In this document: piece after piece, positions 5,760-5,914 of the stretch
Position numbering within the stretch: position 1 is the stretch's first letter
How the letters are laid out: each line of letters starts with the position of its first letter
DNA from: Ventricola sp017626895
GTDB taxonomy: Bacteria; Bacillota; Clostridia; Christensenellales; Aristaeellaceae
Length of the DNA stretch: 5,914 nt
NCBI GenBank assembly: GCA_017626895.1
Contig: JAGAHV010000007.1
Coordinates: 1 to 5,914 of the forward strand
Direction: 5' to 3'
Translations under genes and position numbers: made by a program
Notes under the pieces: generated by a model
The model's input: only the letters and a program-made list of their open reading frames with translations
What the model was told of the DNA's origin: nothing
Databases searched by the model: none

Positions 5760-5790
5760 AAAGTTCTTATTCGGAGAGCTTTATTTTTTT
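5760..5790 (+). terminator. Second intrinsic terminator
   Basis: AAAGTTCT (5760-5767) pairs with AGAGCTTT (5775-5782) over 8 bp with one G-U pair and a 7-base loop, followed by A and seven T (5784-5790). It may back up the hairpin at 5584-5634. Like the terminator at 3680-3710, it lies just upstream of a copy of the 61-base repeat. Confidence 0.6.
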
Positions 5791-5822
5791 GCATTTTTGC
5801 GTTCCTGTCGTTTTTATATTTA

Positions 5823-5883
5823 TTGTTTATGAGCATCGTTTCTGCATTTGCCTGATATATGAACCGTTATCAGGATTCGCAGT
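5823..5883. repeat. 61-base direct repeat, right copy
   Basis: It matches 3709-3769 at 49 of 61 positions without gaps, 2114 bases away. Here it contains a 7-bp inverted repeat CCTGATA/TATCAGG that is only partly kept in the left copy. It is followed within 15 bases by TTGACA, as the left copy is followed by promoter-like sequence. Confidence 0.75.
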
Positions 5884-5896
5884 GGCGGAAGATATG

Positions 5897-5902
5897 TTGA
5901 CA
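5897..5902 (+). promoter_or_regulatory. Possible -35 box of a promoter reading out of the window
   Basis: TTGACA matches the sigma-A -35 consensus exactly, but a -10 box at 17 bases would lie beyond position 5914 and cannot be seen. Its placement just after the repeat parallels the promoter at 3803-3811. Confidence 0.35.
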
Positions 5903-5914
5903 AAGTATATGTGG

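Noticed and set aside
5579..5836. 85-residue minus-strand open frame at the right end
   Set aside because: It covers the two hairpins and an A-rich complement of T-runs, begins in the repeat, and has no ribosome site or recognisable family.

Overview
The window looks like a chromosomal accessory region of a Gram-positive anaerobe of the class Clostridia, probably Lachnospiraceae or a close relative. This is inferred from strong AGGAG/GGAGG ribosome binding sites, the clostridial style of the short malic enzyme, and an AAA-ATPase/PD-(D/E)XK protein of a type that is abundant and multicopy in these gut bacteria. No rRNA, tRNA, CRISPR array, transposase or integrase is visible.

Layout: all four substantial genes are on the + strand. 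(1) Positions 1-695 hold the 3' end of a gene for an unrecognised, probably helical-repeat protein. (2) Positions 697-808 hold a compact structured element made of two palindromic hairpins (core CTGTCGC-NNN-GCGACAG) joined by further inverted repeats. (3) Positions 856-2292 encode a 478-residue coiled-coil protein that starts MSGPKIS and has a conserved-looking C-terminal domain. A third copy of the palindrome forms its last codons. (4) Positions 2352-3521 encode a complete 389-residue malic enzyme, the only clear housekeeping enzyme here. (5) Positions 3522-3983 are a 462-base intergenic region with a strong intrinsic terminator, a 61-base repeat, an extended -10 promoter and a long leader. 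(6) Positions 3984-5570 encode a 528-residue AAA-ATPase-like/PD-(D/E)XK nuclease-fold protein in visibly more AT-rich DNA. (7) Positions 5571-5914 hold two terminator-like hairpins, a second diverged copy of the 61-base repeat and a perfect TTGACA at the window edge.

How the parts relate: genes 1 and 2 are neighbours of unknown function and may act together, but the repeat element between them could separate or differentially regulate their expression. Malic enzyme (malate to pyruvate plus CO2 and NAD(P)H) appears to be metabolically unrelated to its neighbours. The AAA/PD-(D/E)XK gene sits in its own transcription unit, bracketed by terminators and by a diverged direct repeat (49 of 61 positions identical, 2114 bases apart). 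This suggests a repeated genomic unit, and a related gene may lie just past the right edge.

The least explained items are the gene 1/gene 2 pair, the palindrome family that has supplied the end of gene 2, the interlocked inverted repeats inside gene 2 (970-1015), and the direct repeat around the AAA/PD-(D/E)XK gene.
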